From assembly GCA_035570275.1 (NCBI GenBank), contig DATMNI010000048.1, positions 1 through 48,638 of the forward strand: DNA of 48,638 nucleotides, in the 5' to 3' direction. A program made the position numbers and the translations under genes. Source of the DNA: DATMNI01 sp035570275 (lineage in GTDB: Bacteria > Acidobacteriota > Terriglobia > Bryobacterales > Bryobacteraceae). This document shows positions 33,912 through 43,231 of the stretch, one piece after another; the first letter of the stretch is position 1; each line of letters opens with the position of its first letter. Under the pieces are notes generated by a model. The model was not told the DNA's origin, made no database searches, and saw only the letters and a list, made by a program, of their open reading frames with translations.

Positions 33912-36900
33912 TTATTGCCGTTCAGCTCGATGATTCATCTTTTCCTTACCAGCGACGCCGACCATGCCCCGGGGCGACGACTTCAGGTAGGCGATCGCAG
34001 CGGGAATGGCCAGCTCAATCTCCGTGCCGGAATTGTGTTGGCTCCAGACGGATATCTTCCCCCCTGCTAGTTGGGCTCGTTCGCTGATGCCCGGCAGGCC
34101 GTGGTGTCCCGCACGTCCGCCGACGCTCAAAACCGCCGGGTCGATTCCGATTCCGTTGTCCACGACGCGTAACCGGAACTGTCGCGAGTCATACCAGAAT
34201 CCCACTTCGATCCGCCGCGCCCGTGAATGGCGAAACGAATTGCGCAGCGACTCACAGGCAATACGATAGACTTCGTCCCGGACCAGTGGAGGCAGGTCCC
34301 TGGACTTTCCTTCGACGTGCACACGAAACTCGGGACGAGTCTGCTCGGGTTGATCGGCCGCGAGTCCTCCAGCGAACGTAGTGATCGCCCGCGCAAGGTC
34401 GTTGGACACCACTGTGGAGGAACGCAGCCCCTGCACGGCATCCCGGCATTCAGCGACCGCCGCGCGGGCTTGCTCGATGCAGCTCTCCAGTTTCTCCTTG
34501 GCTTCCGAGTGATCCGGAAGCAAGTACGACAAGGCCCCGAACTTCATCATTGTGCCTTGAAAACTCTGCAACAGGGTATCGTGCAAATCGCGAGCGATGC
34601 GGGTGCGCTCCTGCATTCGTTCCTGAAAAGCGGCTTGTACGCGATTTACAGTCTGCTGGAGTCGAAGGCGATACAGAAAATAGACCAACGAGAACCCTGC
34701 CGCCGACACAAGCGTCAAAAACCAGTTGGTCTGGTAAAAGTACGGGAGTTGGTCCACTGCCAGCGTGGACGCTTCCTGCCATCGTTCCCCATCAGCGCTT
34801 GCCGCAACGCGGAACTTGTAATCACCGGGTTTCAGATTGTTGTAGAACGCGACCCGGCGTGTATCCGCGTCGACCCAGCCATCGTCGAATCCTTCCAGCC
34901 GGTAGCGGAATCGAACGGCTTCCGGATCCGACAGTGTGAGCGCGGTATAGCGGATTTCAATGGAGCGCGACCCCGGGGGGATTCGGATAGCGCCAGTCGC
35001 TGCATGAGAAATGCGATCGATAATGACGTCTTCCAGGAGAACCGGGACGTGGGTGGCCTTTCGGGTGGCGGGGTCGGCCACGATCACTTCGAGAAATCCA
35101 TCCGCGGTCGAGAACCACAAATGGCCGTCGGTACTCCGTACAGCATTCGGGAAGACGGTGTCGGTTCCGCGAAGTTGAACCCCCCCGGAGTTTCGATAGA
35201 CAATCGGGTTGAGTTTCGAGCGCCGTCCCGAGGCCCATTCCATGAGGCTCTTCTTATCGATCGCCGCAACACCGCCGAATCCGAGGACCCAGAGCCGGTC
35301 GTAAGAATCGTCGAGAATTGCGAAAACCTGATCGGCCGGCAAGCCCTGTTGAGAGTTCGCCGTGCGAATACGGCCGTCCTGAAACCAACTCAGGCCGATC
35401 GTGGAACCGATCCACAGCTCGCCCCTTCCATCCACAAAGAGTGTATAGACATCGGAGGATCGAAACCCTTCGTCGCTGCCGAAGTGCTGGACACGTCCGC
35501 CGGTTAAACGATAGAGACCCGCGCCGTTGTTGCTGCCGGCCCACATAGCTCCAGTACGATCCTCGGCGAGGGTGCTAATAAGTTTGTCAGGAACGCCGGT
35601 CTGCATCACAGTCCGCTCTCCTGCGGACGGTTTCCAGCGGAGCAGCCCCCGATTTGCAGTGCCGATCCAAATGCTTCCGTCATGCGCTTGGAGCAGGGAG
35701 CGCACGTCCACGCCTGACAATTCTGTTACGGAATCGGAGTGCGCGCTGGTCCAACTTATGACTCCGTGATCGAAGCCGATTAAAAAGTTCGCGTCAGACC
35801 TCGCCAACAGAGAGATTGGAGTGCTGCCTGTGGGGAGAGAATTTGGCCAGGCCCGGATGGCGTTGGCGGCAAACTGGCTGACCTGCCGGTTTGACACCGT
35901 CCACACACTCCGGTTGCCAGCGACGATAGGATGCCCATTGCCTTGCGGGTCGGCGAAGATACGGATCGGGCCATCCCGCAATCGATCTAAACCGCCGCGA
36001 GTGCCTGCCCAGAGATTCCCTTCCCGATCTTCAAAGACGTCGGAGACGAAATCTCCGCTGAGACCCTGGCTGCGACCCATCCTGGTCACCTCGCCGCCAT
36101 GCGCCCGATACACACCAGAAGACGATGCGACCCAGAAGTTTCCGTCGCGATCCTGAGTGCAGGAGATGGCATAGCTCACCACTCGATTGAGGGCTGTATA
36201 CCCGACGAACCGGGTTCCGTTCCAGGAACTAATCCCTTTCCAGCCGGCTGTCCAAATAATTCCTGAACGATCGCGGTAAAGGGCCGTGACGCGGTTGTCC
36301 GGAAGTCCATCTTTTACTGTGAAGGACGTGAGGGTTACATTTTTTTGCAGCCGAAAGACGCCAGAGCGGGCCGTTGAAAACCAGAGCGAATCGTCCGGCC
36401 CCTCAGCAAACGCAGAGATGGGACTGCTCGGAGGAATTGCAAGAGCCACTTTCTCGAATTGGCCGCCGACCATTCGAGCGATCCCCCCGCCGCGCGTTCC
36501 CACCCAGAGAGTGCCGCGCGAGTCCCGATACAGTGAATTGATGTCGTCGGCTGGTAGGCCATCTTTTACTGTGTAGGTGTGGAACTTGCCGGCCACATAG
36601 TGGGACAACCCGCCGCCAAGCGTGGCAATCCAGATGGAGCCGTCCGGATCTACCACCAGGTCCTGCATCGTGCTGCTTTCCAGGCCCTCTTCAGCCCCAG
36701 CCTTGAAAGCCGAAAATCGGACCCCATCGAAGCGCAGGAGGCCGGTGCGGGTGGCCAGCCAGAGATAGCCGTCCGGAGTCTGCTTGAGCCGGCGTACCGC
36801 CTGGACGCCGGCATCGTTCCTCCATGACGTATGAACGTATTGGGAGATTTGATACGCAGGATTCAACGCCGACAGCGGAGTGGGGATAAACGGAACGCAC

Positions 36901-36953
36901 GCAACCCCGGCAATCCACCACGCGAAACTGAGGTGACCGAATCGCCTTCGCAA
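33912..36953 (-). CDS. Two-component propeller sensor histidine kinase
   Basis: 1013 residues. A signal/anchor segment (about 8-29) leads to a long periplasmic beta propeller (about 36-620) of repeated Reg_prop units such as TPDGYLWLATRTGLLRFDG and DSRGTLWVGTRGGGIARM. A Y_Y_Y domain follows (about 655-735), then a membrane helix (742-762). The cytoplasmic part has HisKA_3 with His791 (RIARDLHDTLLQSF) and HATPase_c with Asn905 and DNGIGID (932-938). It has no receiver or DNA-binding output, so a separate NarL-type response regulator is needed; none is in the window. The only start is a TTG at 36953. It is divergent from the Oar-like TonB receptor across 72 bases, so the receptor's cargo or its breakdown product is the likely signal. 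Confidence 0.9.
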   Translation of the reverse strand: MRRRFGHLSFAWWIAGVACVPFIPTPLSALNPAYQISQYVHTSWRNDAGVQAVRRLKQTPDGYLWLATRTGLLRFDGVRFSAFKAGAEEGLESSTMQDLVVDPDGSIWIATLGGGLSHYVAGKFHTYTVKDGLPADDINSLYRDSRGTLWVGTRGGGIARMVGGQFEKVALAIPPSSPISAFAEGPDDSLWFSTARSGVFRLQKNVTLTSFTVKDGLPDNRVTALYRDRSGIIWTAGWKGISSWNGTRFVGYTALNRVVSYAISCTQDRDGNFWVASSSGVYRAHGGEVTRMGRSQGLSGDFVSDVFEDREGNLWAGTRGGLDRLRDGPIRIFADPQGNGHPIVAGNRSVWTVSNRQVSQFAANAIRAWPNSLPTGSTPISLLARSDANFLIGFDHGVISWTSAHSDSVTELSGVDVRSLLQAHDGSIWIGTANRGLLRWKPSAGERTVMQTGVPDKLISTLAEDRTGAMWAGSNNGAGLYRLTGGRVQHFGSDEGFRSSDVYTLFVDGRGELWIGSTIGLSWFQDGRIRTANSQQGLPADQVFAILDDSYDRLWVLGFGGVAAIDKKSLMEWASGRRSKLNPIVYRNSGGVQLRGTDTVFPNAVRSTDGHLWFSTADGFLEVIVADPATRKATHVPVLLEDVIIDRISHAATGAIRIPPGSRSIEIRYTALTLSDPEAVRFRYRLEGFDDGWVDADTRRVAFYNNLKPGDYKFRVAASADGERWQEASTLAVDQLPYFYQTNWFLTLVSAAGFSLVYFLYRLRLQQTVNRVQAAFQERMQERTRIARDLHDTLLQSFQGTMMKFGALSYLLPDHSEAKEKLESCIEQARAAVAECRDAVQGLRSSTVVSNDLARAITTFAGGLAADQPEQTRPEFRVHVEGKSRDLPPLVRDEVYRIACESLRNSFRHSRARRIEVGFWYDSRQFRLRVVDNGIGIDPAVLSVGGRAGHHGLPGISERAQLAGGKISVWSQHNSGTEIELAIPAAIAYLKSSPRGMVGVAGKEKMNHRAERQ

Positions 36954-37025
36954 GTTCTTGGCCTCGCAAACTGAGTTCGCCCCGACGAGCGAAAACTGTG
37001 CGGCTATTTTGCCTATACTACCACT
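36954..37025. promoter_or_regulatory. Short divergent promoter; possible leaderless start
   Basis: Only 72 bases separate the two divergent starts. TATACT at 37014-37019 is a good -10 for the plus strand. The expected transcription start, 6-8 bases later, falls on the GTG at 37026, and no ribosome site precedes that GTG, so the receptor mRNA may be leaderless. The matching -35 (GAAAAC at 36991) is weak. Confidence 0.45.
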
Positions 37026-40000
37026 GTGAAACCCTGGTATCTGATGGTCTGCACCTTTCTTGTGATCTTCGTGGTCGCGGGCAACCTCATTTGTGCCCAG
37101 ACTACGTTCGCAACCCTTCGAGGCACCATTCGTGACGCGACCGAAGCCGCAATTCCCAATGCTGTTGTAACGGTCAAGAATCTTGCCACCGGAACCCAGC
37201 GTTCCACACGATCCGATAACGCTGGTACCTACAGCTTCCTCGACTTGCCGCCTTCAACCTACGAAATGACCGTCATAGCCCTGAACTTTGCGGTCCATCA
37301 CCGGACGGGCATCGAATTGACCATCGGTTCGGAAAGGGTTATGGACTGCACCCTCGGCCCCTCACAACTCCAATCGAGTATCGACGTGCGGGGGGAACCA
37401 GCCGGCGTGGACCTGGAGAGTTCGGCTCTGAGCGGTGTAGAGGCCGCAAGCACGCTCCGGGAACTGCCTTTAAATGGTCGGGATTGGACCCAGTTAGCGC
37501 TGCTTCAACCGGGTGTGTCAGCGATCCGCACACAGAACTCTCTCAACGGAAGTTCGTCAAACCGCGGTAGCCGCGGTTTCGGTTCGGCAGTGAGCATCGG
37601 GGGCGGGCGTCCTACGCAGAACAACTATTTTCTTGACGGTCTCAGCCTGAACGACTACACGAACGGCGTTCCGGGCAGTGCGCTCGGGCTTGCACTCGGC
37701 GCCGATGCCATACAAGAGTTCTCGGTGCTGACGAACAACTACGATGCCAGCTACGGCGGTGCGTCCGGAGGTGTAGTCAATGCGCTGTCTCGATCCGGTA
37801 CCAATGCGCTCCACGGGGATGCGTACGAATTTCTGCGGAACGACAAACTCGACGCGCGCAACTTCTTCGATGGGCCGAAGCCGCCTTTTCGCCGGAATCA
37901 ATTCGGAGCGGCCGCCGGCGGGCCAATTCGGCGAGATAAGACCTTCTTCTTCTTTAACTACGAGGGCCTACGGCAGGCATTGACCAATACATCGATTGCC
38001 ACAGTGCCGTCCGCAGCGGCCCGTGCCGGCGATGTCTCAACGGGAAAGATCTCCATCAGTCCGGCCATTGTTCCCTATCTTGCCTTGTGGCCGCTTTCCA
38101 ACGGGCCTTTGCTCGGCAGCGGCGATACCGGCCAGTACATCTTCAGCGCGAAAAGTCCGGCCGCCGAGAATTTCGGCCTGGCGAGGGCCGACCATCTGAT
38201 TTCGGCGAAGGACAGCTTGGCTATGTCATGGTCCGCCGATCAAGGTCAGACGGAGTCACCGGACCAACTGAATGCGATTTTCGCCAATAATCGCCTCTGG
38301 CGGAACAGCGCATCCCTAAGTGAAGCTCATATCTTTGATGCGCAAATTATCAATGTCTTTCGAATCGGCATGAATCGCGTGACTGCGCAGAGTCTGTCCA
38401 CATCGCCCGGTAATAATTCTGCAGCCTCTGATCCAAGTCTGGGAATCTTCCCGGGACGAGACGCACCGGCTCTCTCGGTTCCAGGCCTTACCAGATTTGC
38501 AGGCGGGAAGGATGGTCTCGCGACCACGAGTTTCTGGTTTACGAATCTGCAGTGCCATGACGATCTCAGTATTCAGAAGGGGAGATCCCTCATCAGAATC
38601 GGCGCCGAATACATTCGCTACCGCTACAACACACAGGTCGCGGCCGAGCCTAACGGAGAGTATGACTTTTCCACATTGACTGACTTCCTGACAAATCAAA
38701 AACTGGCTGAGTTCTTTGCGGACGTCTTCTATGCCGCCCAGCAAGGGACACTGGCGGGGACGGGCTTTCCGGAGCGAGGCTTCAGGCAGAACCTCTTCGG
38801 CTCATATTTCCAGAACAACGTTCGATTGAAACCGAATCTCACATTCGACGCGGGCCTGCGCTATGAGACCGTCTCGGTGCCTACCGAAGTGAATGGCCTC
38901 GTGTCGAACTTGCGCGACATCTATAGCACTGATCTGAATGTCGGCAAGCCGCTTTTTCGGAATCCAACCCGGCTAAACTTCGAGACGCGCTTAGGCCTGG
39001 CCTTGGATCCATTCAAGAACGGAAAGACTTCCGTCCGAGTCGGGTTCGGTGTATTCGATGTACTTCCGCTGACCTACGAATTCAGCATGCTTGAAGCGTA
39101 TAGTGGGCCGTTTGCCAGCCTTGTGACGCTGATCAACCCTCCTTCCGGCTCTTTTCCCCTGGGAGGATACCAGAGCATTCTGAAGTTGAACGTTTCCAGC
39201 GCGCCAGTGCGCGAAGCGAGTATACAATACAATCCGCCGCGCAACTATGTGATGCAATGGAATGCGAGCGTCGTGCGGTCGCTCAACTCAAATCTCGCGC
39301 TGTTGATCGCCTATGCGGGTTCCCGCGGGGTCCACATGTTCAGCGTCTCCAACGATGCCGACATCGTGCTACCGACTTACACGGCGCAGGGCTACTTGTT
39401 CCCGTCGCCGGTGGGGAGCGGAACGAGGTTGAATCCGAATGTTGGGGCGATCCGCCAACTCACCTGGGGTGATAGCTCGAACTATAACTCTCTACAGATT
39501 CGGTTGCAGAAGAAACTCAGCAAGGGCTTCCAGGTGCAAGGATCGTTTACATGGGAGAAGAGTATCGATGGGTACTCGTCCAGCGTCTTTCCGACCCAGT
39601 TCCAGAACTCTACCTCCACGCTGTTCGTCAATCGCCATCTCAACCGCGGACCTTCGGACTTTAATGTCGGTCGCGTGGCTGTGATTTATGGGTTGTGGGC
39701 AGTGCCCAAACTCACCAAAACTCCGCGATTCTTGAAACTGTTGGCTAACGGATGGGAAATGTCTGGTATTTTCACTGTAAGCGACGGACTGCCGTTCACG
39801 CCTCTGATTTCGGGGGATGCCGTGGGTGAGAACAGTTCGGGTAGCTATGATGTCCCGAACCGGGTAGTCGGCTCAGCGTGTACCCATCTCACGAACCCCG
39901 GCGATCCCTCACGATACATCAATCTGGCTTGCTACAGCTTTCCGGCCCCTAACAATCTTTTGGGGAATGCAGGCCGGAACTCCCTCATGGGGCCTGGGCT

Positions 40001-40238
40001 CGTTGAACTGGATTACTCGGTACATCGCAGTTTCCCGGTGAAGTTGTTTTCGGAGACAGCCAGCATCCAGTTCCGCGCCGAGGTGTTCAACCTGACCAAC
40101 CGAACCAATTTCGAACCGCCGTTGCCGAACAATTCACTTTACAACAACACGGGCGCCCCCCTCGCGACAGCCGGGGTGATTACCTCGACAGCGACGACAT
40201 CAAGACAAATTCAACTTGCTTTGCGCCTTTACTGGTAA
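37026..40238 (+). CDS. Oar-like TonB-dependent receptor, full length
   Basis: 1070 residues from GTG 37026. A signal peptide (YLMVCTFLVIFVVAGNLICA) is followed by a carboxypeptidase-regulatory domain (about 27-115, LRGTIRDATEAAIPNAVVTV). Next comes a plug with the LPLNGRDWTQLALLQPGV signature and FLDGLSLNDYTNGVPGSALG, IQEFSVLTNNYDASYGGASG, GGVVNALSRSGTNALHGDAY. A 22-strand-type barrel follows, ending IQLALRLYW; a terminal aromatic residue is the usual outer-membrane assembly signal. Oar-like receptors are the most abundant receptor class in this phylum; their ligands are mostly unassigned. It is divergent from the propeller kinase. Confidence 0.9.
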   Translation: MKPWYLMVCTFLVIFVVAGNLICAQTTFATLRGTIRDATEAAIPNAVVTVKNLATGTQRSTRSDNAGTYSFLDLPPSTYEMTVIALNFAVHHRTGIELTIGSERVMDCTLGPSQLQSSIDVRGEPAGVDLESSALSGVEAASTLRELPLNGRDWTQLALLQPGVSAIRTQNSLNGSSSNRGSRGFGSAVSIGGGRPTQNNYFLDGLSLNDYTNGVPGSALGLALGADAIQEFSVLTNNYDASYGGASGGVVNALSRSGTNALHGDAYEFLRNDKLDARNFFDGPKPPFRRNQFGAAAGGPIRRDKTFFFFNYEGLRQALTNTSIATVPSAAARAGDVSTGKISISPAIVPYLALWPLSNGPLLGSGDTGQYIFSAKSPAAENFGLARADHLISAKDSLAMSWSADQGQTESPDQLNAIFANNRLWRNSASLSEAHIFDAQIINVFRIGMNRVTAQSLSTSPGNNSAASDPSLGIFPGRDAPALSVPGLTRFAGGKDGLATTSFWFTNLQCHDDLSIQKGRSLIRIGAEYIRYRYNTQVAAEPNGEYDFSTLTDFLTNQKLAEFFADVFYAAQQGTLAGTGFPERGFRQNLFGSYFQNNVRLKPNLTFDAGLRYETVSVPTEVNGLVSNLRDIYSTDLNVGKPLFRNPTRLNFETRLGLALDPFKNGKTSVRVGFGVFDVLPLTYEFSMLEAYSGPFASLVTLINPPSGSFPLGGYQSILKLNVSSAPVREASIQYNPPRNYVMQWNASVVRSLNSNLALLIAYAGSRGVHMFSVSNDADIVLPTYTAQGYLFPSPVGSGTRLNPNVGAIRQLTWGDSSNYNSLQIRLQKKLSKGFQVQGSFTWEKSIDGYSSSVFPTQFQNSTSTLFVNRHLNRGPSDFNVGRVAVIYGLWAVPKLTKTPRFLKLLANGWEMSGIFTVSDGLPFTPLISGDAVGENSSGSYDVPNRVVGSACTHLTNPGDPSRYINLACYSFPAPNNLLGNAGRNSLMGPGLVELDYSVHRSFPVKLFSETASIQFRAEVFNLTNRTNFEPPLPNNSLYNNTGAPLATAGVITSTATTSRQIQLALRLYW

Positions 40239-40692
40239 GAAGCACGCCCGATTGCAATTAGGTCCCGGTTCCCCATCCACTGAAAGCCATCGACGGTTGT
40301 TTAGAGTGTGAACTCCAAAGGGACGCCGACTTCGAGAAAGGATTGCACGTTTCCTCATGTTCCGGGACCTGGGACAATTGTCTTGAGAGGCGGTAGCTTT
40401 GACAAATCCATGTTGACGGTTTGTCGCCGTGTCGTCGAAGTGATGCCTTTGCGGGGTTAATTTTGTGATCACGCGCTACTCCGAGAAAGGTTTGAACAGG
40501 GGGCCGCAGCGATTACTCCCGATAAACGCGCTTGCGTCAGGGGATCGCATTTCAGGTGGCCGGATCGCCGCCATACCGCACCTGTGCCGCTCGCGGACCC
40601 GAAACTGGGAAGCGGCAACCAACGGGGGCACCCGAGCCAAGCGTCACTTGGGCGACGCCGTCAATCTGACGCCTATGCTCGCCCCCGTCCCC
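40239..40692. other. Gene-free stretch between convergent genes
   Basis: About 450 bases separating the receptor end and the end of the vWA operon. No coding pattern or strong hairpin stands out. Confidence 0.3.
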
Positions 40693-43218
40693 CTACGCCC
40701 CCGCCGTCTGCTCCCTCAAGTGCAGCGCCTCCAGCAGTCCCTTCCACTTCCGCAGCACCAGTTCCACCAGGTTCAGCAACAGCGCCAGCGCCAGCAGGCC
40801 CGGCCACAACTCCATGGTGGTCCGAATCGTGCGGCCCGCGGCATCGAAAACATCGGCCGGCCGGGGATTGTAGCGGCCGCCCGTCGAGGCCGCAATCTGG
40901 CGTAGTAGCTGCTCGTTGTTGCCGTATTCCTGCATCTCGTCTTCCTGCCGGTAGAAGCCAACCTCGGGGAAGGCCCGCGATTCCGCCAGCGGCCGCACCC
41001 GGAACAAGCCCTGGTTCTGGCCGATCGCAAGCCGCCCCCGGTAGTGACCGGCGGCCACCTTCGTCACCTTGAGCGGCACCTGAAACCCGTTGGGGCCGAA
41101 CGCGAAGACATCGGGAATCGGCGCGCCCGTTGCGCCCGGTTCCTCCACGCTGCGCGACAGCCGATAGTCCACCACCAGCTCATTGCTGGCGCGGTCGAAA
41201 TCGGCCGTTGTCTCGCTCGGCGGCGCGTGCGGCAGCAGGTCGCGGAAGATGTTGGCCCAGAGATGGTCGAATCCGGGCCACGTGACCCAGTTGGCGGCCC
41301 AGCGGTTCTTGGCATCGGAGGTGAACACCGCCGAGCGTCCCAGTCCGTATTGCCAGCGCACCAGCAGCGGGTCGTCGCGGTCGGCGGTCAGGATCACATC
41401 GGACGTAGGGCGCGGCTGAAACCGCACGTAACCGTGCAGTACGGGAACGTTCTCCATCCCTACGCCGTCCAGAATCTCCGCCTGCTTCACCACGCGCGGG
41501 GTGATGGTCTTCTCCACCGCGGTCACGCCCGTGTGCTCCTCCACGTCGCGCAGCAGGATCTGCTCCAGCCCCGATGGGTCATTCAGAAAGTACGATTTGC
41601 CCTCGGCGTTGCCGGCCACTTTCTCCAGAAACGCCCGGTTCACGTCCTGGCCCAGGCCCACGGTGGAAATGGTGACGTGGTTGGCCACCGCCTCCTTGGT
41701 CAGCGCCATGCTGTCGCCTTCCTCGGAAATGCCGTCGGTCAGCAGCACAATATGCTTGTACACCGCGGTTTGCGGAAGGATGCGCTGGTAAGCCTCGGTG
41801 AGCGCCGGCGCGATTTGCGTGCCGCCATCGGGCGTGATGCCTGAGATCAGCCGCTTGATGGAGGCGCGGTCTTCGGCCTTGCGGATAGGCACGGTCCACT
41901 GAAAAGAATTATCGAAGATCAGCACGCCCACCGAATCGATGGCGCGCAGATTCTCCACCACGCCGATGGCGGCCAGCCGCGCCAGTTCGATTTTGCGGCC
42001 TTCCATCGACGACGACTTGTCGATGATCAACACCACCGCCGTGCCCTCTGGCGACCGCGGCGGCGCCAGTTTGGCCGGCAGCGAACGCTCCAGAGGATCT
42101 TCTGGCGCGCCCTTCTTGTCGACGTATGTGTTGTGCTCCCCCGCGATCCAGATCAGCCCGCCGCCCTTCTGCTGGTAATCTTCCAGCGCCGCTTTGGACG
42201 CCGCCGGAATCGATTCCATGTCCCAGTTATTGATGATGATCAGTTGGAAGTCGTCGAGCTTTGGCGGGATGCCGCCCGGCGCCTGCTGTACTTCGAACTG
42301 ATTGGCAGCCAGCGCGCGCAGAATGTGCTCCTCGCTGGCGGCCGGGTCCCGCGACACCAGCAGCACCCGCGGGCTGCGCAGCGTCACCGAATCCTCGAAG
42401 CGCGCATCGCCCAGGCCGGCGGCGGATATCTTGCCCGCCAACGCGATCGCCCCCACCGCGTTCACGCTGGCCTGCAGCCGCAGATGGTTCGTCCCCTGCG
42501 TGAGTTCCACCTCGCTGTTGCCAATGGTCTTGCCTTCCGCGGTCAGTTCCACGGTGGCGTGGGCGGGGCCCGGAGCTTCCACCGTCACATCGATCGGGAA
42601 GCGCTCCCCGCTGAAGACCTGGCCCGGCGCGGCTACTGATTCCAGGCGCAGCCCGGGTTTGGGATGGCCGGCCAGCGGAATCGTGTCCACCGGAATGCCG
42701 AGTTGCCGGGCCTGCCAGATGCCGCGCGCCACGCTGCCCAGGTTTTCATTGCCGTCCGAAACCAGCAGCAGGCGCGGCACCGTGCCGGCCGGCAAAGAAG
42801 CCGCCCCGTCGCGGAGAGCCGCTTCCAGATCGGTACCGCGCCCGGCTGCCCCGGCCGTGTGGTGAAGCTCCCAGGCTTTCTTCAGGTGTTCGTCGCTGGC
42901 GGCGGGGCGGGTACCGCGGGCGAACGGAACGATGCGCGTCCAGTGGCGTCCGCGGGCGCGTTCTAACTGGTTGGCCAGGTCGCTCTCCCTGACCAGATCG
43001 GCGGCGGTCACACTGGCTGAGGTGTCGGCCAGCATAGCCACCGCCACTTTGCTTTCGTAGACCACGATGTGAGGCCCGGCCAGCGCCAGGACGATCGCCA
43101 CGAAGGAGGCGGCCTTGAGCAGCAGTGCCACGTGCCGTCCGCTATCGCGCCAGTCCCAGGCGGCCCAAGCCACCGGCGCCAGCAGAAACAGAAGCAGCCA
43201 GGGATGATCGAAATTCAC
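40693..43218 (-). CDS. Membrane protein with two vWA domains and a GATase-like domain
   Basis: 841 residues. Two N-terminal membrane helices (about 6-22 and 30-50) lead to a first vWA domain with the MIDAS start DTSAS (65-69). A beta-sandwich and a glutamine-amidotransferase-like fold follow (about 285-365, DFQLIIINNWDMESIPAASK, GGGLIWIAGEHN). A second vWA domain carries a full MIDAS, DKSSS (400-404), with GGTQ and LLTDG. The tail holds a beta domain and a C-terminal helix (about 800-822). Such proteins accompany MoxR ATPases and DUF58 proteins in Bat-type operons linked to envelope stress or metal-dependent protein assembly. It is the last gene of the operon, 13 bases after its neighbour. 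A 72-bp piece (41335-41406) is copied at 28809. Confidence 0.85.
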   Translation of the reverse strand: MNFDHPWLLLFLLAPVAWAAWDWRDSGRHVALLLKAASFVAIVLALAGPHIVVYESKVAVAMLADTSASVTAADLVRESDLANQLERARGRHWTRIVPFARGTRPAASDEHLKKAWELHHTAGAAGRGTDLEAALRDGAASLPAGTVPRLLLVSDGNENLGSVARGIWQARQLGIPVDTIPLAGHPKPGLRLESVAAPGQVFSGERFPIDVTVEAPGPAHATVELTAEGKTIGNSEVELTQGTNHLRLQASVNAVGAIALAGKISAAGLGDARFEDSVTLRSPRVLLVSRDPAASEEHILRALAANQFEVQQAPGGIPPKLDDFQLIIINNWDMESIPAASKAALEDYQQKGGGLIWIAGEHNTYVDKKGAPEDPLERSLPAKLAPPRSPEGTAVVLIIDKSSSMEGRKIELARLAAIGVVENLRAIDSVGVLIFDNSFQWTVPIRKAEDRASIKRLISGITPDGGTQIAPALTEAYQRILPQTAVYKHIVLLTDGISEEGDSMALTKEAVANHVTISTVGLGQDVNRAFLEKVAGNAEGKSYFLNDPSGLEQILLRDVEEHTGVTAVEKTITPRVVKQAEILDGVGMENVPVLHGYVRFQPRPTSDVILTADRDDPLLVRWQYGLGRSAVFTSDAKNRWAANWVTWPGFDHLWANIFRDLLPHAPPSETTADFDRASNELVVDYRLSRSVEEPGATGAPIPDVFAFGPNGFQVPLKVTKVAAGHYRGRLAIGQNQGLFRVRPLAESRAFPEVGFYRQEDEMQEYGNNEQLLRQIAASTGGRYNPRPADVFDAAGRTIRTTMELWPGLLALALLLNLVELVLRKWKGLLEALHLREQTAGA

Positions 43219-43231
43219 CGCCGCACCTCAT

